Shown piece after piece: positions 51,259-60,439 of a stretch of DNA of 64,000 nt. A program made the translations under genes and the position numbers. The notes below the pieces were generated by a model. The model searched no databases and was not told the origin of the DNA. It was given only the letters and a program-made list of their open reading frames with translations. The number at the start of each line of letters is the position of its first letter. Positions within the stretch are counted from its first letter, which is position 1. The DNA comes from an uncultured Anaeroplasmataceae bacterium (GTDB taxonomy: Bacteria > Bacillota_I > Bacilli_A > Acholeplasmatales > Anaeroplasmataceae): assembly GCA_910584005.1 (NCBI GenBank), contig CAJTXR010000002.1, forward strand, positions 236,682-300,681, written 5' to 3'.

Positions 51259-51573
51259 ATGGAAGAACAATGGACAAAAGCTGTTCAAGCCTTTGAAGAA
51301 AAGAAGTATATAGAAGCCTTAAAAATATTTTCTTCAATAGAAAGTAGTGAAAGTAAGATTTATGAAAATAAATGTATTGATGCGTTAGAGGATTTGATTT
51401 ATTATAGTAATTTTAAAACGGCAAAACAATATTTAAATGCTCTTACTTTTTATAAAGATTATTTTTATTTTAAAGATGCGTATCATCGTAAAAAAGTAAA
51501 TCTTTTCTCTATGATTCTCATGTTTGGAACTGCAGGAGTAGCTACATTAATTGTAATCTTAATTTTAATATAA
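51259..51573 (+). CDS. Small TPR-like protein with C-terminal membrane anchor
   Basis: 104 residues. The first part is TPR-like (WTKAVQAFEEKKYIEALKIFSSIE), and residues about 82-104 form a single hydrophobic helix, so it is probably a tail-anchored cytoplasmic protein. It follows the metal exporter by 10 bases and likely shares its transcript. AAGGAG ribosome site. Function unknown. Confidence 0.65.
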   Translation: MEEQWTKAVQAFEEKKYIEALKIFSSIESSESKIYENKCIDALEDLIYYSNFKTAKQYLNALTFYKDYFYFKDAYHRKKVNLFSMILMFGTAGVATLIVILILI

Positions 51574-51576
51574 AAA

Positions 51577-51606
51577 AACTATGCAATTATGCATAGTTGT
51601 TTTTTT
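51577..51606 (+). terminator. Terminator before tRNA-Glu (shared)
   Basis: AACTATGCA/TGCATAGTT, loop ATTA, followed by TGTTTTTTT; preceded by an A run, so it can also terminate the minus-strand tRNA transcript. Confidence 0.85.
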
Positions 51607-51610
51607 AAAA

Positions 51611-51686
51611 TGGTGACCTGTACGGGGTTCGAACCCATAAATGCATGCGTGAAAGGCATGTGTGTTAACCGTTTCACCAACAGGCC
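51611..51686 (-). tRNA. trnE: tRNA-Glu (anticodon TTC)
   Basis: 76 bases on the minus strand: acceptor GGCCTGT pairs with ACAGGTC, D-loop with GGTTAA, anticodon loop CTTTCAC giving TTC, T-loop GGTTCGAACCC, and CCA is encoded. Reads GAA/GAG. A lone tRNA between unrelated genes. Confidence 0.95.
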
Positions 51687-51784
51687 ATATAAACATTGCT
51701 TTTTAATTATATCATACTTTTAATTGAAGTCAACACTTTTTTTATTTTTATCTGGACTAAAATATAAAAAATGCGTGAAAACAC

Positions 51785-51813
51785 TTACATTTTTTAATAG
51801 GGAATGCTATAAT
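51785..51813 (+). promoter_or_regulatory. Promoter of the cytidylate kinase-like gene
   Basis: TTACAT (51785-51790), 17-base spacer, TATAAT (51808-51813) with an extended -10 TGC. Confidence 0.7.
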
Positions 51814-51852
51814 ATATATAGGGAAATGATAAAAGGAAATGGAGGTCTTTTT

Positions 51853-52443
51853 ATGAACTATATTATAACAATTAGTAGAGAGTATGGTAGTGGCGGAAGA
51901 TTTATCGGCCAATTAGTTGCTGAAAAATTAGGAATTGCATTTTATGATTCAGAATTACTAACAAAAGCATCTGATTTGACAGGTATTTCTAAAAATTGCT
52001 TAGAAAACTATGATGAAACAAAAGAAAGTGCTTTTTCTTATGCTCAAGGTTTATACGGCATGGATATGTCTATTGGCCAAAAAGTTTTTCTTGCTCAATT
52101 TGAAACAATTAAAAAGATTGCGGCTTGTGAATCTTGTGTAATTGTTGGACGTTGTGCTGATTATGTATTAAAAGATAACACAAATGTAGTTAAAGTATTT
52201 ATTTGTGCTCCTATGGAGGATAAAATTAATCGTGCAGTTCAGTATTATCATATCAATCCTAATAAAGCTCAAAGTATTATAGCTAAGAAAAATAAAAAAC
52301 GTCGTTCATATTATAATTTTTATACAGATAAAGAATGGGGAAAGCCAGATTCATATGATTTATGCATTAATTCCAAAAATGGAATTGAAACTGCTGTTGA
52401 AGCAATTTGTGCATATACAAAAAGAAGATTTGGTATGGAATAA
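51853..52443 (+). CDS. Cytidylate kinase-like family protein
   Basis: 196 residues. IITISREYGSGGRFIGQLVAEKLG at the start gives the P-loop-like SREYGSGG of the AAA_26/cytidylate kinase-like family, with FYDSELL next and VIVGRCADYVL in the middle. It is shorter than Cmk and its activity is unproven. GGAGG supports ATG 51853; the open frame runs upstream into promoter sequence. Its 3' end is followed 26 bases later by an SDR gene. Confidence 0.82.
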   Translation: MNYIITISREYGSGGRFIGQLVAEKLGIAFYDSELLTKASDLTGISKNCLENYDETKESAFSYAQGLYGMDMSIGQKVFLAQFETIKKIAACESCVIVGRCADYVLKDNTNVVKVFICAPMEDKINRAVQYYHINPNKAQSIIAKKNKKRRSYYNFYTDKEWGKPDSYDLCINSKNGIETAVEAICAYTKRRFGME

Positions 52444-52469
52444 ATTTTTATTCTTTCGATTTATTTGTT

Positions 52470-53237
52470 ATGAAAAATATTTTAATTTTAGGATCAACAG
52501 GATCCATTGGAAGACCATTAGTTGAACTTTTAAAAAATGAAAATCTTTATTTGACAAATAGAAAGAATATGAATGAGGCAAATCATTATTTTTTAGATTT
52601 AACAGACTTTAAAAGTATATTGCAATTTATTGATCAAATGAAACTCATAAAACTAGATTACATTTTTGTAAACAGTGGAGTATATTTGAATCAAGCGTAT
52701 ACGATAGATGGATATGAAAAAAATTTTATGGTGAATAGTTTTTCTCCTTATTATATTGTGAAAAAAATAACTGAAAATCAAGAGAAATGCTCTATTATTT
52801 TGACTTCTTCCATAAGTATCTTAAAAGGACAAACCCAGTTGAATCCAAGTCGTTGGAAGCATATATACCGGAACACAAAATATATTGAACATATGTTATT
52901 TCAGTATTTAGAAAAAGAGGATTCGTCAAATACTTATATATACGCTCATCCAGGTATAACAAAATCAAGTATTTCATCTTCTTTACATCGTCTACCAATT
53001 CGGCTTTGGATTTCTTATTTTGGTAACTCAAATGAAAAGGCAGCAGAAGTTTTAGTTTCTGCTATGAATATCAAAAAAGAAGCTGGGCATTGGATTTGTC
53101 CTTCTGGGATCTTTCATTTAACTGGAAAAGCAAAATCTTTTAAAATGAAGAAAACAATTCCCTTAGATTCTTCAGTCTATTCCTATGTATTATCCATTGA
53201 AAAAACATTAGAAGAAAAATATAAATACATAGAATAA
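52470..53237 (+). CDS. SDR-type NAD(P)-binding protein
   Basis: About 255 residues. N-terminal Rossmann motif LILGSTGSIGRPLVELL, NSGVYL (NNAG-like), NSFSPYYIV; the catalytic region is SSISILKG with a later tyrosine rather than a clear YxxxK. The C-terminus has no membrane helix. I chose ATG 52470 because the Rossmann motif must start near the N-terminus; there is no good ribosome site, so translation may be coupled or weak. Confidence 0.7.
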   Translation: MKNILILGSTGSIGRPLVELLKNENLYLTNRKNMNEANHYFLDLTDFKSILQFIDQMKLIKLDYIFVNSGVYLNQAYTIDGYEKNFMVNSFSPYYIVKKITENQEKCSIILTSSISILKGQTQLNPSRWKHIYRNTKYIEHMLFQYLEKEDSSNTYIYAHPGITKSSISSSLHRLPIRLWISYFGNSNEKAAEVLVSAMNIKKEAGHWICPSGIFHLTGKAKSFKMKKTIPLDSSVYSYVLSIEKTLEEKYKYIE

Positions 53238-53262
53238 AAAAACTATTCTATGTATTTTTTAT
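53223..53262 (+). terminator. Terminator after the SDR gene, overlapping its stop
   Basis: Perfect 14-bp stem AAATACATAGAATA/TATTCTATGTATTT around AAAAAAC, then TTTAT. Confidence 0.85.
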
Positions 53263-53276
53263 ATTAGGAGGTAAAA

Positions 53277-53606
53277 ATGTACACAGTAGATTTACATTTA
53301 AAAAATGAAACAGTTGAACATGCAAAATACAATTTAAAACAGGCAATTCAATTGGCTCGCAAGACAAGGGAGAAACTGATTTGCTTGATTGTTGGTTATG
53401 GCAGTACAGGAGGAACACATAAAATTAAAACGGCAATTTTAGAAGAGTTAGAAAATTTATTAGCTAAACATCAAATTAAAGATTTCATTGTAGGTTCAGA
53501 TATTGATATCTATAATCCAAAATGCCTTAATTTTAAAGGAAGGGATCTCTTGGATAAAGATGCATTCAATCGGCGAAATCCAGGAGAGGTTATTGTATAT
53601 TTATGA
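53277..53606 (+). CDS. Smr domain protein
   Basis: 109 residues. YTVDLHLKNETVEHAKYNL is the LDLHG-like start of the Smr domain, LICLIVGYGSTGGTHKIKTAIL its core (GxGxxS/T... motif), and it lacks MutS2. Smr domains are nickases or RNA-binding nucleases; stand-alone forms are poorly known. AGGAGG ribosome site. Four-base overlap with the GNAT gene. Confidence 0.8.
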   Translation: MYTVDLHLKNETVEHAKYNLKQAIQLARKTREKLICLIVGYGSTGGTHKIKTAILEELENLLAKHQIKDFIVGSDIDIYNPKCLNFKGRDLLDKDAFNRRNPGEVIVYL

Positions 53607-54112
53607 TTTATACACATCATATAAAAGGCATTCAGATTTATGATGCTACAGAACAAGATGTAGAAGATATTTTATTTTTAATAAAAGAAATTGCCAAATA
53701 TGAAAAATTAGAGCATGAAGTTATAGCAACAAAAGAAAGTTTGCTGGATTCTATTTTTATTAAAAAACGAGCTCAAGTTATTTTAGTTGCTTATGAAAAC
53801 AAAGTAATCGGATATATGCTATATTTTTACAATTACTCTACTTTTACTGGAAACGCTAATCTTTATTTAGAGGATTTGTTTATTCTTAAAGAACATAGAA
53901 AAAAGGGGATTGGAAAAACATTATTTCAAATTTTAGCACAAAAGGCAGTAGAAGAAGGATGCAAAAGAATTGACTGGGTTTGTTTACATTGGAATGAACC
54001 TAGCCTAAATTTTTATAAATCCATTGGGGCAAGACGTTTAGACGAATGGGTGGTGCATCGTCTAGAAGAAAAAGAAATCAAAAAGCTAGCAAATATAGAA
54101 AAAACGTTTTAA
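53603..54112 (+). CDS. GNAT acetyltransferase, diamine-acetyltransferase-like
   Basis: 169 residues. Acetyl-CoA loop LEDLFILKEHRKKGIGKTLF (the RxxGxG/A motif is RKKGIGK), then DWVCLHWNEPSLNFYKSIGA, which resembles SSAT/diamine acetyltransferases (LxWNxPAxxFYxxLGA). The substrate is not certain. Translationally coupled to the Smr gene (ATGA). Confidence 0.8.
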   Translation: MIYTHHIKGIQIYDATEQDVEDILFLIKEIAKYEKLEHEVIATKESLLDSIFIKKRAQVILVAYENKVIGYMLYFYNYSTFTGNANLYLEDLFILKEHRKKGIGKTLFQILAQKAVEEGCKRIDWVCLHWNEPSLNFYKSIGARRLDEWVVHRLEEKEIKKLANIEKTF

Positions 54113-54116
54113 TCGT

Positions 54117-54145
54117 TTTACTATTTAAGCAATTTATGCTATAAT
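54117..54145 (+). promoter_or_regulatory. Promoter of the nadBCA operon
   Basis: TTTACT (54117-54122), 17-base spacer, TATAAT (54140-54145), extended -10 TGC. No repressor site was recognised. Confidence 0.7.
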
Positions 54146-54175
54146 TTATTGGCTTATAAAGGAATGTGATGCAAA

Positions 54176-55684
54176 ATGAAAGAAATAAAGCAATTTGATG
54201 TCATAATTTTGGGTGGTGGACTTGCAGGAATCTATACTGCATTAAATATTGATTCAGATTTACATGTAGGTCTATTTGTTAAGGATGCAATAGAACGGGG
54301 ATCTTCTAATTTAGCTCAGGGTGGAATTGCTGCTGAAGTTAAATGGGATGAAGAAAAGATTGAAGAACATTTTGAAGATACTTTACGAGCTGGTTCCTAT
54401 CTAAACAATAAAGAAGCGACTAGAGTATTAGTGGAAGAAGCGGGAAAGAATATTCAAAGATTATTAGAATTAGGGGTCGAATTTGATAAAAATCCCGATG
54501 GATCTTTGGTTACTACTTTAGAGGGCGGACACCGAAGTAGAAGAATTTTGCATGCTGGTGGAGATGATACTGGTGCTCATATTATGCAAAATTTGCGAGA
54601 TACTTTGTTTCACAAGAAAAATATTGATGTCTATGAGGATGAAATGGCTATTGAAATTTTACATAATCATCATAAGGCATTAGGTGTTATTGTCATCAAT
54701 CAGCAAAATGAAGAGGTTTATGTTATCGCAAACAAAATCATTTTAGCAACAGGGGGAATTGGCGGAATTTATAAAAAATCTACCAATGAAAAAATCGCTT
54801 GTGGGGATGGCATTGCGATGGCACATCGAGCAGGTGTACGAATTAAAAATATGGAGTTTGTTCAGTTTCACCCTACGGGATTTTATATAGAGGATCAAAT
54901 TGGGAAGACATTTTTAATTAGTGAAGCCGTTCGAGGAGAAGGCGGAATGTTAAGAAATATCGAAGGTGTACGTTTCATGGAAAAATATGATAAAGAACGA
55001 ATGGAACTTGCTCCTCGGGATGTGGTATCTCAGGCGATACATCGTGAGATGTTTGATACATGGTCTGATCATGTTTTTTTAGATATTACACATCAATCAA
55101 AAGAATATCTTTTGAAACGATTTCCAACCATTTATCAGCACTGTTTAGAACATGGAATTGATATTTCTAAAGATTACATTCCAGTAGCACCAGTAGAACA
55201 TTTTTTATGTGGTGGAATTGATACAGATGTATACGGACATACGAGTATGGAAAATTTATATGCTATTGGAGAATGTGCGAATACAGGAGTACATGGTGCG
55301 AATCGGTTGGCATCAAATTCTTTATTAGAGTGTATCGTATTTGGAAGAAGAGTTGCCGAAGAAATTAATGCCCAAAAAGCCTCTTTTGGTAAAAATGATG
55401 TTGTATTACCAGATATGGTTTTTACACATAAAAAATACAATTTTAAGGATATTCGGGTAGAAATCCGGGATGTGATGAGCAAATATGTGTTTATTGTTCG
55501 TAAAGAAGAGGATTTATTATTAGCTAAAAAATTATTAACAAAGCATTATAATAATTTGAAAAAAATTAACGTTTTTTCAAGGTATTATTATGAAACGATT
55601 AATATGGTTACTGTTGCTTTACTGATTATTGATCAAGCACTAGAAAGAAAGGAATCTATCGGGTGTCATTTTAGATTAGATTAA
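54176..55684 (+). CDS. nadB: L-aspartate oxidase
   Basis: 502 residues. FAD-binding ILGGGLAGIYTAL (about 12-24), RGSSNLAQGGIAAEV, GGHRSRRILHAGGDDTG, and FHPTGF ... EAVRGEGGMLRN active-site region, with C-terminal helical domain. Oxidises aspartate to iminoaspartate, the first step of de novo NAD synthesis. First gene of nadB-nadC-nadA, unlike nadBCA orders interrupted elsewhere; nine bases before nadC. Confidence 0.96.
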   Translation: MKEIKQFDVIILGGGLAGIYTALNIDSDLHVGLFVKDAIERGSSNLAQGGIAAEVKWDEEKIEEHFEDTLRAGSYLNNKEATRVLVEEAGKNIQRLLELGVEFDKNPDGSLVTTLEGGHRSRRILHAGGDDTGAHIMQNLRDTLFHKKNIDVYEDEMAIEILHNHHKALGVIVINQQNEEVYVIANKIILATGGIGGIYKKSTNEKIACGDGIAMAHRAGVRIKNMEFVQFHPTGFYIEDQIGKTFLISEAVRGEGGMLRNIEGVRFMEKYDKERMELAPRDVVSQAIHREMFDTWSDHVFLDITHQSKEYLLKRFPTIYQHCLEHGIDISKDYIPVAPVEHFLCGGIDTDVYGHTSMENLYAIGECANTGVHGANRLASNSLLECIVFGRRVAEEINAQKASFGKNDVVLPDMVFTHKKYNFKDIRVEIRDVMSKYVFIVRKEEDLLLAKKLLTKHYNNLKKINVFSRYYYETINMVTVALLIIDQALERKESIGCHFRLD

Positions 55685-55693
55685 GGTGAAAAT

Positions 55694-56527
55694 ATGAATC
55701 AAGAAATAAAAAAAATTATTAAGCGTGCTTTAAAAGAGGACATGCCAAAAGGGGATATTACTACCGATAATTTAATTCCTAAAGGGCATCAATCTTCAGC
55801 ATATCTGATTGCTAAAGAAGCAGGTGTATTATCTGGGCTTGAAGTTTTTAAGGAAGTATTTCATCAGGTGGGTGGAACTTTTATAATTGATTGCCACACA
55901 ACCGATGGAAAACGGATTTCTAAAAATGAAGTGATAGCTCAAATTAAAGGAGATACCTCTACAATTTTAAAAGCAGAACGTGTTGCATTAAATATTTTAC
56001 AACGAATGAGTGGAATTGCAACCGCAACGAAACGTTGTGTTGATGAGCTTGTTGGGGATTGTAAAATATTAGATACAAGAAAAACAACCCCTAATTTAAG
56101 AATTTTAGAAAAACAAGCCGTTGTTGATGGTGGAGGTACAAACCATAGATATTGCTTATCTGATATGGTAATGATTAAAGATAACCATATTGATGCGGTT
56201 GGATCAATAACAGAAGCTGTACAATTATCTAAACAAAAAACAAAAGGTGTAAAAATAGAAGTCGAAGTTGAAACAATGGAACAATTTGATGAAGCCTTAC
56301 ATACGGATTGTGATATAATTATGTTAGATAATATGTCCAATGAATTGATGAAACAATGTGTTTTAAAGAATAATCATAAAAAACAATTAGAAGCCTCTGG
56401 CAATATGAATTTAGAGCGAATAAAAGAAGTATCTGCAATTGGAGTAGATTTTATTTCTATTGGAGCTTTAACTCATTCTGTCAAAGCATTAGACATATCA
56501 TTAAAATTTCATTTATTGGAGAAATAG
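55694..56527 (+). CDS. nadC: Quinolinate phosphoribosyltransferase (carboxylating)
   Basis: 277 residues. EDMPKGDITTDNLIP (about 13-27), KAERVALNILQRMSGIAT, LDTRKTTPNLRILEKQAV, HRYCLSDMVMIKDNHI. Converts quinolinate and PRPP to nicotinate mononucleotide. Tight spacing to nadB and nadA (one base) shows one operon. AAGGTGAAA ribosome site. Confidence 0.97.
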   Translation: MNQEIKKIIKRALKEDMPKGDITTDNLIPKGHQSSAYLIAKEAGVLSGLEVFKEVFHQVGGTFIIDCHTTDGKRISKNEVIAQIKGDTSTILKAERVALNILQRMSGIATATKRCVDELVGDCKILDTRKTTPNLRILEKQAVVDGGGTNHRYCLSDMVMIKDNHIDAVGSITEAVQLSKQKTKGVKIEVEVETMEQFDEALHTDCDIIMLDNMSNELMKQCVLKNNHKKQLEASGNMNLERIKEVSAIGVDFISIGALTHSVKALDISLKFHLLEK

Positions 56528-56528
56528 A

Positions 56529-57437
56529 ATGGATTTAGTTCAAGAGATTAAACGATTAAAACAAGAGAAAAAAGCAGTTATTCTTGCCCATTATTATCAA
56601 GAAAAAGAAATCCAAGATATTGCAGATTATTTAGGAGATAGCTTAAAACTTGCTCAAATTGCAATGAACACAGATGCAGAGATTATCGTATTTTGTGGCG
56701 TTCATTTTATGGCTGAAACTGCTAAAATATTAAACCCAAAAAAGAAAGTATTGCTTCCAGTTTTAAAAGCAGGGTGTAAGATGGCGGATATGATTTCTCC
56801 TACTGCATTAAAGCGATATAAAGAGGAACATCCCAATACAAAAATTGTCACTTATGTCAATAGTACAGCAAGTGTGAAAGCCTTAAGTGATTGTATTTGT
56901 ACATCAACGAATGCTTTGAAAATCATTGATTATTATTTAAAAAAAGGTGAAAAAATTTTATATTGTCCAGATCAAAATTTAGGCAATTATGCTATGAAGC
57001 AGGGTGGTGTAAAATTTGATGTATGGCCAGGATGTTGTCCAATTCATCATTTTTTAGATAAGAATAAAATCATTGCATTAAAAAAGAAATATCCAAATGC
57101 TTTATTAATTTCACATCCAGAATGTAAATTAGATATTTTGGAGATTTCTGATTATGTAGGGTCTACAAAACAAATGCTAGATTTTACAATTCAAAATCCA
57201 TGTATGGAATTTATCGTTTGTACAGAAAAGGGTGTCCTTCATGCAATGGAAAAGGCAAGTCCAAATAAGAAATTTTATTTAGCAAGTCCTACACTTTCAT
57301 GTTCTAACATGAAATATACTACATTAGAGGATGTATATTATTGTTTAAAAGAAGAAACAAATGAGATTTTTGTGGATGAGGAAGTTGCCGTAAAAGCAAA
57401 GGTAGCATTAGATCAAATGATGGAGTTATCGAAATAA
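56529..57437 (+). CDS. nadA: Quinolinate synthase
   Basis: 302 residues. HYYQEKEIQDIADYLGDSL (about 21-39), FCGVHFMAETAKIL, cysteines for the [4Fe-4S] cluster at KAGCKMADM, near WPGCCPIHH and SHPECKLD regions. Condenses iminoaspartate with dihydroxyacetone phosphate. ATG one base after the nadC stop with GGAGAAATAGA ribosome site. Confidence 0.97.
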   Translation: MDLVQEIKRLKQEKKAVILAHYYQEKEIQDIADYLGDSLKLAQIAMNTDAEIIVFCGVHFMAETAKILNPKKKVLLPVLKAGCKMADMISPTALKRYKEEHPNTKIVTYVNSTASVKALSDCICTSTNALKIIDYYLKKGEKILYCPDQNLGNYAMKQGGVKFDVWPGCCPIHHFLDKNKIIALKKKYPNALLISHPECKLDILEISDYVGSTKQMLDFTIQNPCMEFIVCTEKGVLHAMEKASPNKKFYLASPTLSCSNMKYTTLEDVYYCLKEETNEIFVDEEVAVKAKVALDQMMELSK

Positions 57438-57440
57438 TAT

Positions 57441-57475
57441 AGAAACTGATTTTTTCAGTTTCTTTCATTTTATAG
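57441..57475 (+). terminator. Terminator of the nad operon
   Basis: AGAAACTGA (57441-57449) pairs with TCAGTTTCT (57455-57463), then TTCATTTTAT. Confidence 0.78.
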
Positions 57476-57483
57476 GAGTATGT

Positions 57484-59037
57484 ATGAGTGTTTTAAAGGT
57501 TACTGATGTATCGTTTTCGTTTGGAAATCGTACAATTTTAGAAAATGCCAGCTTTGTTCTTCAAAAGGGTGAACATGTGGGTTTAATTGGACTGAATGGC
57601 GAAGGTAAATCAACATTTATCAAAATGATTACAGGATCTCTTACACCAGATAGTGGAAAAATTGAATGGTGTAAAAGAATAACTACAGGCTATTTAGATC
57701 AATACACAACTTTGACAAGGGGGAAAAGCATTCGTGAAGTTTTAAGAGAGGCTTTCCAGCATATGTATGATTTGGAACAAGAGATGAATCAAATGTATGA
57801 TAGAATGGCTAGTTGTACAGAAGAAGAAATGGTGGTATTATTAGAGGATACAGGAGAAATTCAATCTTTATTAGAGGCTTCAGGTTTTTATTCTTTAGAG
57901 GCTAAAATAGAAGAGGTTGCGAATGGCTTAGGCTTAGGAGAACTCGGTTTAGATCATGATGTTTCAAGTTTAAGTGGGGGTCAAAGATCAAAGGTACTTT
58001 TAACAAAACTATTGCTCGCTCAGCCAATGATTTTGATTTTAGATGAACCGACCAATTTTTTAGATGAAAATCAGGTAAACTGGCTTAGAACATATTTAGA
58101 AAATTATGAAAATGCATTTATTTTAGTTTCTCATGATGTTTCTTTTTTAAATAGCGTTATTAATGTGATTTATCATATGGAAGACGGAACGTTAACCAGA
58201 TATACAGGAAATTATGATGGCTTTATGCAAATGTATGAAATAAAGAAACGTCAACAAAATATAGCTTATGAGAAACAGCAAAAAGAAATTGCACATTTAA
58301 AAGAATTTATTGCGAAAAATAAAGCTAGAGTTGCAACAACGGATTTGGCTAAGTCAAGACAGCGAATTTTGGATAAAATGGAAATTATTGATAAAGCAAA
58401 AGAAAATGTGAAACCAAATTTTAAATTTAAAGAAAGTGGAGCTTCTGGTAAATTTGTTATTACAGCAAATAATCTAGTTATAGGATATACTGAGCCATTG
58501 TCTGCCAAATTAACTTTTACCATTGAGCGTGGGAAAAAAGTTGTCATTAAGGGAGCCAACGGGATTGGTAAAACAACATTATTAAAAACATTATTAGGTA
58601 TTATACCCCCATTATCAGGAGAATGTAAATTAGATTATAATATTCATTATGGGTATTTTGCTCAAGAGGAAAGTAATTCTAAAAATACGGCACATGAAGA
58701 AATATGGCAGGAATATCCTTCAATGACGAATGCAGAAGTGCGTGGTGCTTTAGCTGCTTGTGGATTAAATAAAGATAAAATTGAATCTTTAATGATGGTT
58801 TTATCTGGTGGAGAAGCTGCAAAAGTAAGACTATGTAAAATTATGCTCAAAGAGTGTAATACCTTAATCTTAGATGAACCGACAAATCATTTGGATGTTC
58901 TAGCAAAGGAAGCACTTAAGGAGGCACTACTTGCATTTAAAGGGACAATTGTATTGGTATGCCATGAGGCAGATTTTTATCAAGATATTGTTACTGATGT
59001 AATTGATGCTGAACAATGGACAACAAAGATAATTTAA
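57484..59037 (+). CDS. ABC-F family ATPase
   Basis: 517 residues. Two ABC domains: Walker A GLNGEGKST near 38 and KGANGIGKTT near 357, signatures SLSGGQRSK near 170 and VLSGGEAAK near 440, Walker B ILDEPTNFLD and ILDEPTNHLD, joined by a charged linker (KKRQQNIAYEKQQKEI...). No membrane part. ABC-F proteins regulate translation or protect ribosomes from drugs; the subfamily (YdiF/YfmM-like) is not settled. TATAGGAGT ribosome site. Confidence 0.9.
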   Translation: MSVLKVTDVSFSFGNRTILENASFVLQKGEHVGLIGLNGEGKSTFIKMITGSLTPDSGKIEWCKRITTGYLDQYTTLTRGKSIREVLREAFQHMYDLEQEMNQMYDRMASCTEEEMVVLLEDTGEIQSLLEASGFYSLEAKIEEVANGLGLGELGLDHDVSSLSGGQRSKVLLTKLLLAQPMILILDEPTNFLDENQVNWLRTYLENYENAFILVSHDVSFLNSVINVIYHMEDGTLTRYTGNYDGFMQMYEIKKRQQNIAYEKQQKEIAHLKEFIAKNKARVATTDLAKSRQRILDKMEIIDKAKENVKPNFKFKESGASGKFVITANNLVIGYTEPLSAKLTFTIERGKKVVIKGANGIGKTTLLKTLLGIIPPLSGECKLDYNIHYGYFAQEESNSKNTAHEEIWQEYPSMTNAEVRGALAACGLNKDKIESLMMVLSGGEAAKVRLCKIMLKECNTLILDEPTNHLDVLAKEALKEALLAFKGTIVLVCHEADFYQDIVTDVIDAEQWTTKII

Positions 59038-59054
59038 ACTAAGGAGGATGCATC

Positions 59055-60386
59055 ATGATAAAAAAATTCTCTCATGTATCTGTGGATTATGGGGCAGATG
59101 CGATTGTTGAAATTAAGAATAAAGAGTATAAAATACATGGTTGCATAGAAGGGGAAGATATATTAGTTGAAACAGAAGGAAAATACCCTTCCTTATCTCA
59201 AGTGATAAATCCGAGTCCCCATAGAATAAATGATGGATGTCCTTATCAAAAGGAATGTGGGGGATGCCAATTTATGCATATGGATTATGCTTATGAGGTA
59301 GAACAAAAAAAGAAATACTTAAATCGGCTTTTTCAGCATATCCAAAACATACCAGAAATTGAGGTATTATCAACCTTTGAACCTTATTATTATCGAAACA
59401 AAAGTCAAATGACATATAAATTATCAAAAACAAAAAAAATTGTTTGTGGTTTTTATGAGGAATATTCTCATCGGTTAGTAACCGTTTCAAATTGTATGTT
59501 ACAATCTAAGGCTTCTAATAAGGTGATAGAAGAAGTTAATAAAATTTTATCTAAGCACAAAATAAAACCATATGATGAAAAAAACCATGAAGGAGTACTT
59601 AGGCATGTCCTAGTTCGGTATGGTTTTCAAACAAAAGAAATTATGCTGATTTTTGTGACAAATGGAGAAATGTTTCCAGGAAGAAATAATGTGATAAAGG
59701 ATATTTTAAAATCCAATCTAAATATAACAACGATCGTTCAAAATTATAATGCTAGAGATACTTCAATTGTTTTAGGGGATCGGAATAAAGTGTTATATGG
59801 GCTTGGGTTTATATATGAAAAGGTGTCTGATTATAAATTTAAGATTTCACCAAATAGTTTTTTTCAAGTAAATTCGTTAGGCATGAAAAAACTATATCAT
59901 TGTGCTTTAGAAAAAGCGAATATTCAAAAAAATGATATAGTTTTAGATGCATATTGTGGAGTAGGAACAATATCCATATTTGCATCTAAATATGCAAAAG
60001 AAGTCATTGGTGTAGAACTCAATAAACAAGCGATTCAAGACGCGAAAATCAATGCAAAAATCAATGCAGTAGCGAATGTCAATTTTGTTTGTGATGATGC
60101 AACTAATTTTATTACAAATGCAGCAAAAAATAAAATGAAGATTGATATTTTGATTTTAGATCCACCAAGAGAGGGATCTACAAAACAATTTATTCATGCA
60201 GTAGGATATTTAAAACCAAGAAAGGTTATTTATATTTCTTGTGATCCAAATACATTAAAAAGAGATTTATATCTCTTTGCTGAAAATGAATATATAGTTC
60301 AAGAAATAACTGGAGTAGATATGTTTGCTAGAACAAAACATATTGAGTGCGTGATAAGACTAGATCTAAAACAACCTCAAAAGTAG
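59055..60386 (+). CDS. rlmD: 23S rRNA (uracil-5-)-methyltransferase RlmD/RlmCD
   Basis: 443 residues. Short TRAM-like N-terminus, [4Fe-4S] motif CPYQKECGGC near 63 with a fourth Cys later (SNCML), SAM motif LDAYCGVGTIS near 298, and LDPPREGS plus SCDPNTLKRDL with the catalytic cysteine. It makes m5U in 23S rRNA; Bacillus has a dual-specificity RlmCD. AAGGAGG before ATG 59055. Confidence 0.92.
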   Translation: MIKKFSHVSVDYGADAIVEIKNKEYKIHGCIEGEDILVETEGKYPSLSQVINPSPHRINDGCPYQKECGGCQFMHMDYAYEVEQKKKYLNRLFQHIQNIPEIEVLSTFEPYYYRNKSQMTYKLSKTKKIVCGFYEEYSHRLVTVSNCMLQSKASNKVIEEVNKILSKHKIKPYDEKNHEGVLRHVLVRYGFQTKEIMLIFVTNGEMFPGRNNVIKDILKSNLNITTIVQNYNARDTSIVLGDRNKVLYGLGFIYEKVSDYKFKISPNSFFQVNSLGMKKLYHCALEKANIQKNDIVLDAYCGVGTISIFASKYAKEVIGVELNKQAIQDAKINAKINAVANVNFVCDDATNFITNAAKNKMKIDILILDPPREGSTKQFIHAVGYLKPRKVIYISCDPNTLKRDLYLFAENEYIVQEITGVDMFARTKHIECVIRLDLKQPQK

Positions 60387-60394
60387 AAAAATAA

Positions 60395-60437
60395 AGCTAA
60401 AATCACCGATTTTAAAGTGGTTTTAGCTCTTTTTTTA
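60395..60437 (+). terminator. Terminator of rlmD
   Basis: AGCTAAAATCAC (60395-60406) pairs with GTGGTTTTAGCT (60417-60428), one G-U, then CTTTTTTT. Confidence 0.88.
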
Positions 60438-60439
60438 AT

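Noticed and set aside
54112..54175. NiaR/NrtR operator before nadB
   Set aside because: Only a plain promoter is visible; no convincing palindrome was found.
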